Below, one piece after another: positions 9,289-16,571 of a DNA stretch of 64,000 nt. The stretch is taken from NCBI GenBank assembly GCA_021157965.1, contig JAGGVO010000041.1, positions 256,119-320,118 on the forward strand. The letters are read 5' to 3'. The stretch is from Candidatus Neomarinimicrobiota bacterium. GTDB taxonomy: Bacteria > Fidelibacterota > Fidelibacteria > Fidelibacterales > Fidelibacteraceae. A program made the position numbers and the translations under genes. The notes beneath the pieces were generated by a model. It searched no databases. It was not told the DNA's origin and saw nothing but the letters and a program-made list of their open reading frames with translations. Numbering within the stretch: the stretch's first letter is position 1; the number at the start of each line of letters is the position of its first letter.

Positions 9289-10497
9289 TTATTCAACAAA
9301 AACATTTTGAATGGTGTAAGATCCGTTCCGGATGCCGTTGACGATCGTCCGGAGCTCTTCAACAGTTATGGGTCGTCCGTTCACGGTAATCATACCTGAT
9401 ACCTGATAACCGTTTAGCTGACCTTCTTTCAAGGTTTCAAACTGGTTTTCACCTATCAGTTCCTTCAGCAATTCCTCTACCGGGTTGATCATCCGCCGGG
9501 CGGTTTCCGTCGAGGAGGGATCTTCAAGATAGAATCCGAAGATTTCGCTTTTCATGCTTTGAAGTCCACCGGATGTCTCAAAGGTTTTTTCTACCTGCCA
9601 TACGTAATATTTTCCAAATTCCAGATCTCTTCCGGCCAGTGCAGGATCGTAATTTAAAACGGTGATATTGTTTCCCACGTCATAAAAATCCCCGTTATCG
9701 GGAAAAGGCAGGACGGCCTCATCCATCATGGCATCGTAAGGACTCGCATGAATACCCGGGACATACTCACAGATGCGGATTGCATAGTTGCAGGATGCAC
9801 AGGCTTCGCTGTCCCACTGGAACATAGGAAACCTGTTGAACTGATTTTCAAAGTCCCCAAGACCGTGAACAAGAGTTCCCGGACCGACGAGTTCCAGAGA
9901 TGTGGGGGAAACAATCCGTATATTTTTGGAAACTTCCGATATCTGGCCGCTGCTTTCATTGATAATGCGGACCAGAAAGGAGTAGGTCCCCGCAGGGAGC
10001 TGTCCCGTAGATAAAATGGAGTTAGATAAACGGGACATGGCCGTTTTGTCCACATCTGCCCGGCCGCCGTTCAAATCCACATAGGGACTCCCGGTATTCA
10101 CCTGGGCCGGGCAATCGTAGGGAATGAAAAAATTGGAGATGTTGGATGAAATAATCTGGTTGGATATGCGACACGGACCGGCGATGGTAAATGGGTTCAA
10201 AACAATGGTGGCAATGGGTTGAAAACTGATCCATCCCAAAGCTCTGATCCTGGCTTTAAAATAAAATTCCAGGCTGATCCGGACCGGTTCGGGGAAAATA
10301 CAGGGATAATTCCTGTTTCCGATGTAGTATTCAAAAATCAAAGGATTCCCCTGGGGATTTTCCAGATTGAAATCAGAGAGGTAGAATATGACGATATCTT
10401 CATTAAAAAATTCTTCGGAAATTTCGATGGGAACCGCTCCAGGCAGTCCGGAAGTGGCCATAAAAAAGAACAGAAGACACAGAAGACCACGCTTCAT
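9289..10497 (-). CDS. Exported protein of unknown function, first gene of cyclase operon
   Basis: A 402-residue protein with a signal peptide (hydrophobic segment LLCLLFFFMATSGLPGA). The body is beta-rich, with Ig/fibronectin-like stretches (FLVRIINESSGQISEV, YYVWQVEK), and ends in a small helical-beta tail with VNGRPITVEELRTIV. I do not recognise a named family. GAGGA precedes the ATG at a normal spacing, and a promoter is seen about 90 bases upstream. It leads the operon of FecR-like protein, barrel-like protein and CHASE2 cyclase, so it may be a ligand-binding or scaffold component at the cell surface. That is inference from position only. Confidence 0.8.
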   Translation of the reverse strand: MKRGLLCLLFFFMATSGLPGAVPIEISEEFFNEDIVIFYLSDFNLENPQGNPLIFEYYIGNRNYPCIFPEPVRISLEFYFKARIRALGWISFQPIATIVLNPFTIAGPCRISNQIISSNISNFFIPYDCPAQVNTGSPYVDLNGGRADVDKTAMSRLSNSILSTGQLPAGTYSFLVRIINESSGQISEVSKNIRIVSPTSLELVGPGTLVHGLGDFENQFNRFPMFQWDSEACASCNYAIRICEYVPGIHASPYDAMMDEAVLPFPDNGDFYDVGNNITVLNYDPALAGRDLEFGKYYVWQVEKTFETSGGLQSMKSEIFGFYLEDPSSTETARRMINPVEELLKELIGENQFETLKEGQLNGYQVSGMITVNGRPITVEELRTIVNGIRNGSYTIQNVFVE

Positions 10498-10584
10498 GAT
10501 ATGTTCCTCATATTTTTTAGTGTTTATGATAAGTTAGGTGTTCTCCCTGCGGATTGTTGTGATGAAAATCATCCCGGCTCATTA

Positions 10585-10613
10585 AATATAGAGGGGTCTG
10601 GCAATTAAATCAA
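10585..10613 (-). promoter_or_regulatory. Sigma-70-type promoter of the cyclase operon
   Basis: On the minus strand TTGATT (10613-10608), 17 bases, then TATATT (10590-10585). It lies about 90 bases upstream of the first gene of the operon ending with the CHASE2 cyclase. Between promoter and start there is an AT-rich leader without an obvious operator. Confidence 0.5.
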
Positions 10614-10619
10614 TTACAT

Positions 10620-10668
10620 AGCAAAAAATTTAAATTAAAAAGCAAAGCCTTCCCCGGGGAAGGCTTTG
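10620..10668 (-). terminator. Rho-independent terminator of tRNA-Glu
   Basis: Self-complementary arms CAAAGCCTTCCCC and GGGGAAGGCTTTG (10643-10668) form a 13-bp hairpin with little or no loop. Read on the minus strand it is followed by CTTTTTAATTT, so it ends the tRNA-Glu transcript. Confidence 0.8.
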
Positions 10669-10677
10669 TCGTTTAAG

Positions 10678-10749
10678 TATCCCGTAGGGGAGTCGAACCC
10701 CTGTTGCAGGAATGAAAGTCCTGAGTCCTGACCACTAGACGAACGGGAC
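10678..10749 (-). tRNA. tRNA-Glu (anticodon TTC)
   Basis: A 72-nt cloverleaf on the minus strand. The acceptor arms GTCCCGT and ACGGGAT pair over 7 bp, with a G-T at the first position; the discriminator is A. The anticodon stem CAGGA/TCCTG holds the loop CTTTCAT with anticodon TTC, and the T arm is GGGG-TTCGACT-CCCC. CCA is not encoded. A promoter lies 20 bases upstream and a terminator directly downstream, so it is a single-gene transcript. Confidence 0.96.
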
Positions 10750-10768
10750 GTATCTCAAATAGCCCGCA

Positions 10769-10797
10769 ATTATAAGAGGATATAGAATATAGTGCAA
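10769..10797 (-). promoter_or_regulatory. Promoter of tRNA-Glu
   Basis: On the minus strand TTGCAC (10797-10792), a 17-base spacer and a perfect TATAAT (10774-10769), about 20 bases before the first base of the mature tRNA. A GC-rich stretch just after the -10 box (GCGGGC) resembles a stringent discriminator. Confidence 0.72.
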
Positions 10798-10842
10798 GAA
10801 AAAAATCGGGAAGACCGGGTGTAAGGTGCTTTATACCATGTG

Positions 10843-10871
10843 TTGTATTTCAAGGGGAAACTCATTATCTT
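10843..10871 (+). promoter_or_regulatory. Candidate promoter of the acyl-CoA synthetase pair
   Basis: TTGTAT (10843-10848), 17 bases, TATCTT (10866-10871), located 28 bases before the first synthetase start. The -10 box is only a moderate match. Confidence 0.4.
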
Positions 10872-10880
10872 AAAACTAAT

Positions 10881-10894
10881 GAACAGGAGGGAAC
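10881..10894 (+). repeat. Ribosome-binding leader repeat, copy 1
   Basis: GAACAGGAGGGAAC occurs here and again at 12766-12779, each just before an acyl-CoA synthetase start. It contains the Shine-Dalgarno AGGAGG. The shared leader supports origin of the pair by tandem duplication that included the translation signal. Confidence 0.7.
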
Positions 10895-10899
10895 AGTTC

Positions 10900-12708
10900 A
10901 TGACCTATCAATTGGAATATATTGAAACACTTCCGGCGTTGTTTGCTGATTCTCAGAAACGTAATGCCGGTATGGTTGCCTTTTATACCAAGAAAAAAGG
11001 GGAGTGGCAGGGACTTACATATGCCGAACTTCGGGATGTCACTGAGAATGTTGCCATGGGGATGGATGTCCTGGGGCTGAAAAAAGGGGACCGGATCGCC
11101 ATTCAGTCCGAAAACCGGCCGGAGTGGGTCATTACTGATTTTGCCTGTGCTCATTTTGGCATTGTCAGCGCCACGATCTATCCGACCCTGATGGAAAAAC
11201 AGGTGGAATACATCCTGAAAGATTCAGGTGCCAGGGCCGTCTTTGCCTCTTCTGAAGAGGATGTAAAGAAAGTGCTGGCTGTCCGGAAAAATCTGCCTGA
11301 TTTGCAGTACATTATTGTCTTTGATTCCTTTAAAACCGACGATCCCATGATCATGTCTTTCCAGGAGCTGGCGGACAAAGGTAAAACGTATAAGACCGGA
11401 GTGAATTTTACCCTTGAAAGTCGGGGTGCCGAGCGGAAAAAGGATGATTTGTGGACGATTATTTACACCAGCGGCACCACGGGTAAGCCCAAGGGAGTCA
11501 TGTTGTCACATTTTAATATTTCCACCAATATCCAGGCATCCCAGGCAGCCTTGCATTTTAAAAACGGTTGCCGCTGGCTTTCATTTCTTCCCCTGAGTCA
11601 CAGCCTTGAACGGGTGGGGATTCACATGTCTTTCTGGGTGGGGTCAACCACCTATTTTGCCGAAGATATTCTGAAAGTCCCGGAAAATCTCAAAGAGGCT
11701 AAACCCCACTACCTGGTCAGTGTTCCCCGTTTATATGAAAAGATTTACGCCAAGGTGTTGGATGGTATCGGCCAGACTTCTCCGGTGAAACAAAAGATAT
11801 TTTTCTGGGCAAAAAATGTGGGGAGTGTTGCAGCAAGGGATTATATCCAGAAAGGAAAAGAACCGTCCGGTTTTATCGGTTTCAAATACCGCCTTGCCAA
11901 AAAACTGGTTTTATCCAAAGTAATGGATGCCTTTGGCGGCCATTTTATCTTCGGTATTTCAGGCGGAGCACCGTTACCGCGTGTCGTGGGTGAATTTTTT
12001 GCATCTGCAGGCATTGTGATACTGGAAGGTTTCGGTCTGACGGAAACCACGCCGGTAACCAATGTGAATCCCCGGGATAACATCAAATTCGGAAAGGTGG
12101 GACCCACCCTGCCGGATGTGGAAATGAAAATTGCCGATGACGGGGAAATACTCTTCCGGGGACCCAATATTATGCAGGGATACTGGAAAAATGAAGAGGC
12201 TACAAAAGAAGTCATCGATAAGGACGGCTGGTTTCATTCCGGTGATATCGGGACCATCGATGAAGAAGGCTTCCTTCAGATTACCGACCGTAAAAAGAAT
12301 ATCATTGTTACTTCAGGCGGCAAGAATATTGCACCTTTCCAGATTGAAAACGTGTTGAGCAAATCCCGGTACATCGATCAGATTGTGGTTATCGGGGACC
12401 GGCGTAATTTTCTGACGGCTGCCGTCGTGCCGGCCCGGGAAGCCGTGGAGCTTTGGGCAAAAGCCAGCGGGATTAATTATTCATCCTGGGATGAACTCCG
12501 GAACAAAGCGGAAGTATACCAACTGATTGATCATGATATCCAACACCTGCAGGAAGAATTTGCCCGGTATGAAAAGGTAAAAAAGTTCTTTATCCCACCT
12601 GAATCATTCACGATTGAAGGAGGAGAACTGACACCCAGTATGAAAATTAAACGTAAAGTTGTGGAAGAAAAATACAAGAAGGAAATCGATGCCCTGTATT
12701 CAGCCTGA
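10900..12708 (+). CDS. Long-chain acyl-CoA synthetase (AMP-forming), copy 1
   Basis: Activates fatty acids to acyl-CoA through an acyl-adenylate at the inner face of the membrane. The 602-residue protein carries the ANL-family signatures: IIYTSGTTGKPKGVMLSH (P-loop-like AMP motif), GFGLTETTP, GWFHSGDIG, the hinge ITDRKKNIIVTSGGKNIAP, and a C-terminal lysine region near SMKIKRKVV. The ATG at 10900 has AGGAGG nine bases upstream; an in-frame start at 10840 is less likely because it lacks this and adds no conserved sequence. A paralogue with the same ribosome-binding leader follows after 72 bases. Chain-length preference cannot be read from the sequence. Confidence 0.93.
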   Translation: MTYQLEYIETLPALFADSQKRNAGMVAFYTKKKGEWQGLTYAELRDVTENVAMGMDVLGLKKGDRIAIQSENRPEWVITDFACAHFGIVSATIYPTLMEKQVEYILKDSGARAVFASSEEDVKKVLAVRKNLPDLQYIIVFDSFKTDDPMIMSFQELADKGKTYKTGVNFTLESRGAERKKDDLWTIIYTSGTTGKPKGVMLSHFNISTNIQASQAALHFKNGCRWLSFLPLSHSLERVGIHMSFWVGSTTYFAEDILKVPENLKEAKPHYLVSVPRLYEKIYAKVLDGIGQTSPVKQKIFFWAKNVGSVAARDYIQKGKEPSGFIGFKYRLAKKLVLSKVMDAFGGHFIFGISGGAPLPRVVGEFFASAGIVILEGFGLTETTPVTNVNPRDNIKFGKVGPTLPDVEMKIADDGEILFRGPNIMQGYWKNEEATKEVIDKDGWFHSGDIGTIDEEGFLQITDRKKNIIVTSGGKNIAPFQIENVLSKSRYIDQIVVIGDRRNFLTAAVVPAREAVELWAKASGINYSSWDELRNKAEVYQLIDHDIQHLQEEFARYEKVKKFFIPPESFTIEGGELTPSMKIKRKVVEEKYKKEIDALYSA

Positions 12709-12765
12709 GCCTCTTGCGGGAACCTGAGAATCAGGCCGGGATCCATATCCTTCACACATATATCC

Positions 12766-12779
12766 GAACAGGAGGGAAC
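12766..12779 (+). repeat. Ribosome-binding leader repeat, copy 2
   Basis: Second exact copy of GAACAGGAGGGAAC, here one base before the ATG of the second acyl-CoA synthetase. AGGAGG is 5 bases closer to the start than in copy 1. Confidence 0.7.
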
Positions 12780-12780
12780 G

Positions 12781-14607
12781 ATGACAAACGAACGTAACAA
12801 GCTGAACGTTATCCCTGATTTTTTTAACGAATCCCTGGGCCGGAATCCGGACAGGAATGTATTCTATGAAAATAAGGGAGGGAAATGGGTCTCTATGACC
12901 TATCGGGAAGCAGCAGACCGGATTGAGCTGATAGCCTTTGGCCTCAGACGGCTGGGACTCACCAAGGGAAACCGTGTGGCCATTCAATCGGAAAACCGCT
13001 CTGAATGGACTCTTACCGATTATGCCTGTGCCCATTTTGGGTATGTCAGTGTGGCTGTTTATCCCACACTTCTGGCACCCCAGATCCGGTTTATTCTGCA
13101 GGATTCCGAAACCAGCACCGTGATTGTATCCACCCGGGAACAGGCAGAGAAAATTCTCTCGATAAAAAAATCCCTGCCTTCCCTGAAAACCATGGTTGTA
13201 ATGGACGATGAAGCCTTTGATGAAAAGTGGATCATTACTTTTCGTGAACTGCTTGACATGGGGCGGGAACAGAAAAAGGAATCCGGCACGACCCTGGTTG
13301 AGGAAGGGAAAAAAATTATGAAGGATGACCTGTGGACCCTGATTTATACATCGGGAACCACGGGAAACCCAAAAGGGGTCATGCTGACTCATTACAACCT
13401 GGTGTCGGATGTGATATCCACATTTGACATTGTGAAATTTGAGCGGGGATGCCGCTGGCTCTCCTTTCTGCCTTTGAGCCACAGCTTTGAGCGTACGGCG
13501 TCTCATCTTACCTTCTGGCTTGGATCGGAAATCTATATTGCCGAAGATATTCTGAAAGTTCCGGAATATCTGAAAGTTGCCCGTCCTCACTATCTGGTCA
13601 GCGTGCCGCGCCTGTATGAAAAAATCTTTGCGAAAATTACCAATCAGATTCATGACTCGTCTGCAACGAAACAGAAAATTTTCAATTGGGCCAGTCATGT
13701 CGGCCGGGAAGTTGCGGCAAAATATCTGGTGAAGGGGAAAAATCCCACCGGTGTACTGGGAATTCAATACGGGATTGCCAAAAAACTGGTCTTTAAAAAA
13801 ATTCAGGATGCCTTTGGAGGGGAACTTCGTTTCTGCGTTTCAGGCGGAGCCCCGCTGTCTAAAGAAATCGGTGAATTTTTTGCCGCAGCCGGTATTATCA
13901 TTCTGGAAGGATTCGGCTTGACCGAAACCTCTCCGGTTACCAATGTGAACCTTCCCCATGATATCCGCTTCGGTAAAGTGGGTCCCACCATTTCATGCTG
14001 TGAAATGCGCATTGCCGATGACGGGGAAATCCTTTTTAAAGGAAGTAATGTGATGAAAGGCTATTGGAATAATCCGAAAGCCACGGCGGAAGCCATTGAT
14101 GAAGAGGGTTGGTTTCATACCGGAGATATCGGGATGGTGGATGAGGATGGATTCCTGAAAATCACCGACCGGAAAAAGAATTTGATTGTCACCTCCGGTG
14201 GTAAAAATATTGCACCGGCCAACATCGAAAATCTGCTGGGTCAGTCTCCCTATATTGATCAGATTGTGGTTGTCGGGGACCGGCGGAATTATCTGGTAGC
14301 CGTCATTGTCCCTGCCAAAGATGTGATTGAAAAATGGGCACAGGAAAAGGGATTTGCCGAACCGTATGAAGAGATTCTGAAGAAAAAGGAACTGAAAAGT
14401 TTCATCGGGGAAGATATAGCCACCCGCCAGGCCGCCCTGGCCCGGTATGAGCAAATTAAAAAATTCCTGCTGATTCCTGACGCATTTACCATTTCGAGTG
14501 GTGGATTGACACCCAGCCTGAAGATTAAACGAAAAGTAGTGGAAGAACAGTATAAAAAAGAGATTGAAAGCCTTTACAAAGAGGACAATATGAACGGACT
14601 TATGTAG
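12781..14607 (+). CDS. Long-chain acyl-CoA synthetase (AMP-forming), copy 2
   Basis: Paralogue of the preceding synthetase, 608 residues. It shares blocks such as AIQSENR, DYACAHFG, GCRWLSFLPLSHS, FCVSGGAPLS and the AMP motif LIYTSGTTGNPKGVML. The hinge ITDRKKNLIVTSGGKNIAP and the tail SLKIKRKVVEEQYKKEI are also present. The N-terminal substrate-side region differs most, which could mean different chain-length or substrate preference. The ATG at 12781 follows a strong Shine-Dalgarno. A bidirectional terminator follows within 30 bases, so the two genes probably form one operon. Confidence 0.93.
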   Translation: MTNERNKLNVIPDFFNESLGRNPDRNVFYENKGGKWVSMTYREAADRIELIAFGLRRLGLTKGNRVAIQSENRSEWTLTDYACAHFGYVSVAVYPTLLAPQIRFILQDSETSTVIVSTREQAEKILSIKKSLPSLKTMVVMDDEAFDEKWIITFRELLDMGREQKKESGTTLVEEGKKIMKDDLWTLIYTSGTTGNPKGVMLTHYNLVSDVISTFDIVKFERGCRWLSFLPLSHSFERTASHLTFWLGSEIYIAEDILKVPEYLKVARPHYLVSVPRLYEKIFAKITNQIHDSSATKQKIFNWASHVGREVAAKYLVKGKNPTGVLGIQYGIAKKLVFKKIQDAFGGELRFCVSGGAPLSKEIGEFFAAAGIIILEGFGLTETSPVTNVNLPHDIRFGKVGPTISCCEMRIADDGEILFKGSNVMKGYWNNPKATAEAIDEEGWFHTGDIGMVDEDGFLKITDRKKNLIVTSGGKNIAPANIENLLGQSPYIDQIVVVGDRRNYLVAVIVPAKDVIEKWAQEKGFAEPYEEILKKKELKSFIGEDIATRQAALARYEQIKKFLLIPDAFTISSGGLTPSLKIKRKVVEEQYKKEIESLYKEDNMNGLM

Positions 14608-14633
14608 TCACGAAGGACCCGTATAAAAACATC

Positions 14634-14663
14634 AAAAAAGCATCCCCGGGGATGCTTTTTTTT
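14634..14663. terminator. Bidirectional rho-independent terminator
   Basis: Arms AAAAAAGCATCCCC and GGGGATGCTTTTTT form a 14-bp hairpin with T runs on both strands. It serves the acyl-CoA synthetase pair from the left and the PLP-enzyme gene from the right. Confidence 0.85.
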
Positions 14664-14671
14664 GTAGTGAA

Positions 14672-15637
14672 CTATTCAAACAATTGGATATTGCCGCCGG
14701 TATGGATGAAAAGAACCGGTTCATCGGGAGGAATCAAACCTTTAGCGCAATAATCGAGGAGTCCTGAAGCTCCTTTTCCTGTATAGACCGTATCCAGAAA
14801 GATTCCTTCCCGTGAAGCAAAACGTTGAATGGCTTCGCGGCATGCCGGTGTGGGGATTCCGTATCCTTCACCGATATATGCTCCGTCAGTATGGACGAGA
14901 TCGGGATCCACGGATACATTCAGCAGGGCGCCGGCCTGTGATGCAAGGGTGTAAACATTCTGTGCCAGGTCTTTTTCGGGGACGTCCACACTGATTCCCG
15001 TAATCCGGCCGTCCCAACCGCTGATGGCTTGCCCCAAAACCAATCCGGCCTGGGTACCAGCCGACGAAGAGGCATGAATAATATGGCGGATATTGACATC
15101 CGATTGTTTTATATCCCGGAGGATTTCGTCAAAGCCGGCAGCATATCCCAGAGTGCCGATGGGTGTGGAACCGCCCGGTGGCATGAAATAAACATTTCTT
15201 CCCCTGGCCGTCAGTTCGTCATAAAGTTCCCGCGCCCGGTTTTCCCGCCGGGACCGGGGGACATGATAAATTGTGGCATTCAGCAAATGGTCAATCAGAA
15301 GATTCCCCGTGGGTTTCTCAGGCTTTTCCCCGCTCAGAATGAGAAACACATCCAAACCGTACCGGCTTCCCGCGGCAGAGAGTATGCGGCAGAAGTTGGA
15401 CTGGTTGGCCCCAATTCCGATAAGGCTGTCACATCCCTTTTGCAAAGCATCGGCAATCAGGAAATCGAATTTACGTGTTTTATTTCCGCCGAAGCCAAAG
15501 CCGGTCAGATCATCCCGCTTGATCCACAATTCACAGCCTGTCTCATCCGAAAGCCGGTCCAGCCGGTGAAAAGGAGTGGGCAGCAGACTGATTTCTACCC
15601 TTGAAAAAACGGTGAGTTTCTTCTGAATGACGCTCAT
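14672..15637 (-). CDS. PLP-dependent D-cysteine desulfhydrase / ACC deaminase family enzyme
   Basis: A 321-residue fold-type II PLP enzyme. The signature FGGNKTRKF near residue 50 carries the PLP lysine in GGNKTRK, as in the D-cysteine desulfhydrase/1-aminocyclopropane-1-carboxylate deaminase family. Further conserved parts are IKRDDLTGF, GANQSNFCRI, SSSAGTQAGLVLG (phosphate-binding) and VYTGKGASGL. The family degrades D-cysteine, or deaminates ACC or related small amino acids; the sequence alone does not tell which, though D-cysteine desulfhydrase is more common in bacteria. The ATG at 15637 has AAGGG upstream. The gene stands alone between a terminator and a divergent SDR gene. Confidence 0.86.
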   Translation of the reverse strand: MSVIQKKLTVFSRVEISLLPTPFHRLDRLSDETGCELWIKRDDLTGFGFGGNKTRKFDFLIADALQKGCDSLIGIGANQSNFCRILSAAGSRYGLDVFLILSGEKPEKPTGNLLIDHLLNATIYHVPRSRRENRARELYDELTARGRNVYFMPPGGSTPIGTLGYAAGFDEILRDIKQSDVNIRHIIHASSSAGTQAGLVLGQAISGWDGRITGISVDVPEKDLAQNVYTLASQAGALLNVSVDPDLVHTDGAYIGEGYGIPTPACREAIQRFASREGIFLDTVYTGKGASGLLDYCAKGLIPPDEPVLFIHTGGNIQLFE

Positions 15638-15699
15638 ATTTGCCCTTTATTTTTTGAATAATCTATGTATTTTCCGGCAGAAATAACAAGAAGGGTTTG

Positions 15700-16518
15700 A
15701 TGGTGAAACCGGTTGCCTGGATTACAGGTGCCACAAGCGGAATCGGTGCCGCGTTTGCGGAACATTTTGCTTCGCAGGGATACGACCTGGTGCTGACGGG
15801 GCGCAGAGAACTCCAATTACGGGAGCTTGCCGATATGTTAAAGGTAAAATACGGAAGTCAATTCCGTCTTTTTCTGGGAGAACTATCGGACGAGGCGGTT
15901 GTTTCCGGTATTGAATCTGCCCTTCGAAACGATAAAAATGCCCGGGTATTAATAAACAATGCAGGTTTTGCCGCGTATGGTGGATTTCATGATAGTGATC
16001 TGACAATCCACCGCCGCATGCTGACGGTCCATTGTGATGTGACGGTCCGCCTGACCCATGCTGCCCTGTCCCCCATGCTTGCCGCCGGGGATGGAATCAT
16101 CATCAATGTGGCGTCTCTGGCCGGTTTTTTCCCCTATCCCAATCATACCATGTATTCCGCGACCAAAACTTTTATGATTAATTTTTCCGAGTCCCTTGGA
16201 ATCCGGTACCGGCAGAACGGCCTGAAAATAATGGCCCTCTGCCCGGGGATGACTATCACGGATTTTCATACCCGTATGGGATTGGATGCGGACAAAGTAT
16301 ACAAGAAATCCGGTTTGGAAAAGGCCCTGACGGCTCAAAAGGTGGTCCAAAAAGCCATCCGTTGCCTGAATAAGGAAAAATTGGTATGTGTTCCCGGTTG
16401 GAACAACCGGCTTTTGAAATCGTGCTCCCGCCTTGTGCCCCGGAAGATTTTATATAAAATCATGAGAACCTGGATCGAAAAGCGCCGGAATCACCCGGAT
16501 TTTAAAATCCGGCAGTAA
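15700..16518 (+). CDS. Short-chain dehydrogenase/reductase
   Basis: A classical SDR oxidoreductase of 272 residues. The Rossmann motif TGATSGIG is near the N-terminus, NNAG follows (INNAGFAAYGG), and the catalytic YxxxK is MYSATK with the upstream serine in NVASLAGF. Basic residues after the Rossmann strand (TGRRE) suggest NADP(H). The C-terminal lysine/arginine-rich tail could associate with membrane. The ATG at 15700 with AAGGG five bases ahead is preferred over the TTG one codon upstream. The substrate is unknown; the group is close to DltE-like short-chain enzymes. Confidence 0.88.
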   Translation: MVKPVAWITGATSGIGAAFAEHFASQGYDLVLTGRRELQLRELADMLKVKYGSQFRLFLGELSDEAVVSGIESALRNDKNARVLINNAGFAAYGGFHDSDLTIHRRMLTVHCDVTVRLTHAALSPMLAAGDGIIINVASLAGFFPYPNHTMYSATKTFMINFSESLGIRYRQNGLKIMALCPGMTITDFHTRMGLDADKVYKKSGLEKALTAQKVVQKAIRCLNKEKLVCVPGWNNRLLKSCSRLVPRKILYKIMRTWIEKRRNHPDFKIRQ

Positions 16519-16571
16519 AAGGATTCCCGAAATACCCTGATTTCAGGGAAACGGACCTAAGGAGATTTGAC

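Noticed and set aside
12700-13767. Minus-strand open frame of 355 codons inside the second acyl-CoA synthetase
   Set aside because: A shadow frame opposite a clear enzyme; composition reflects the complementary codons only.
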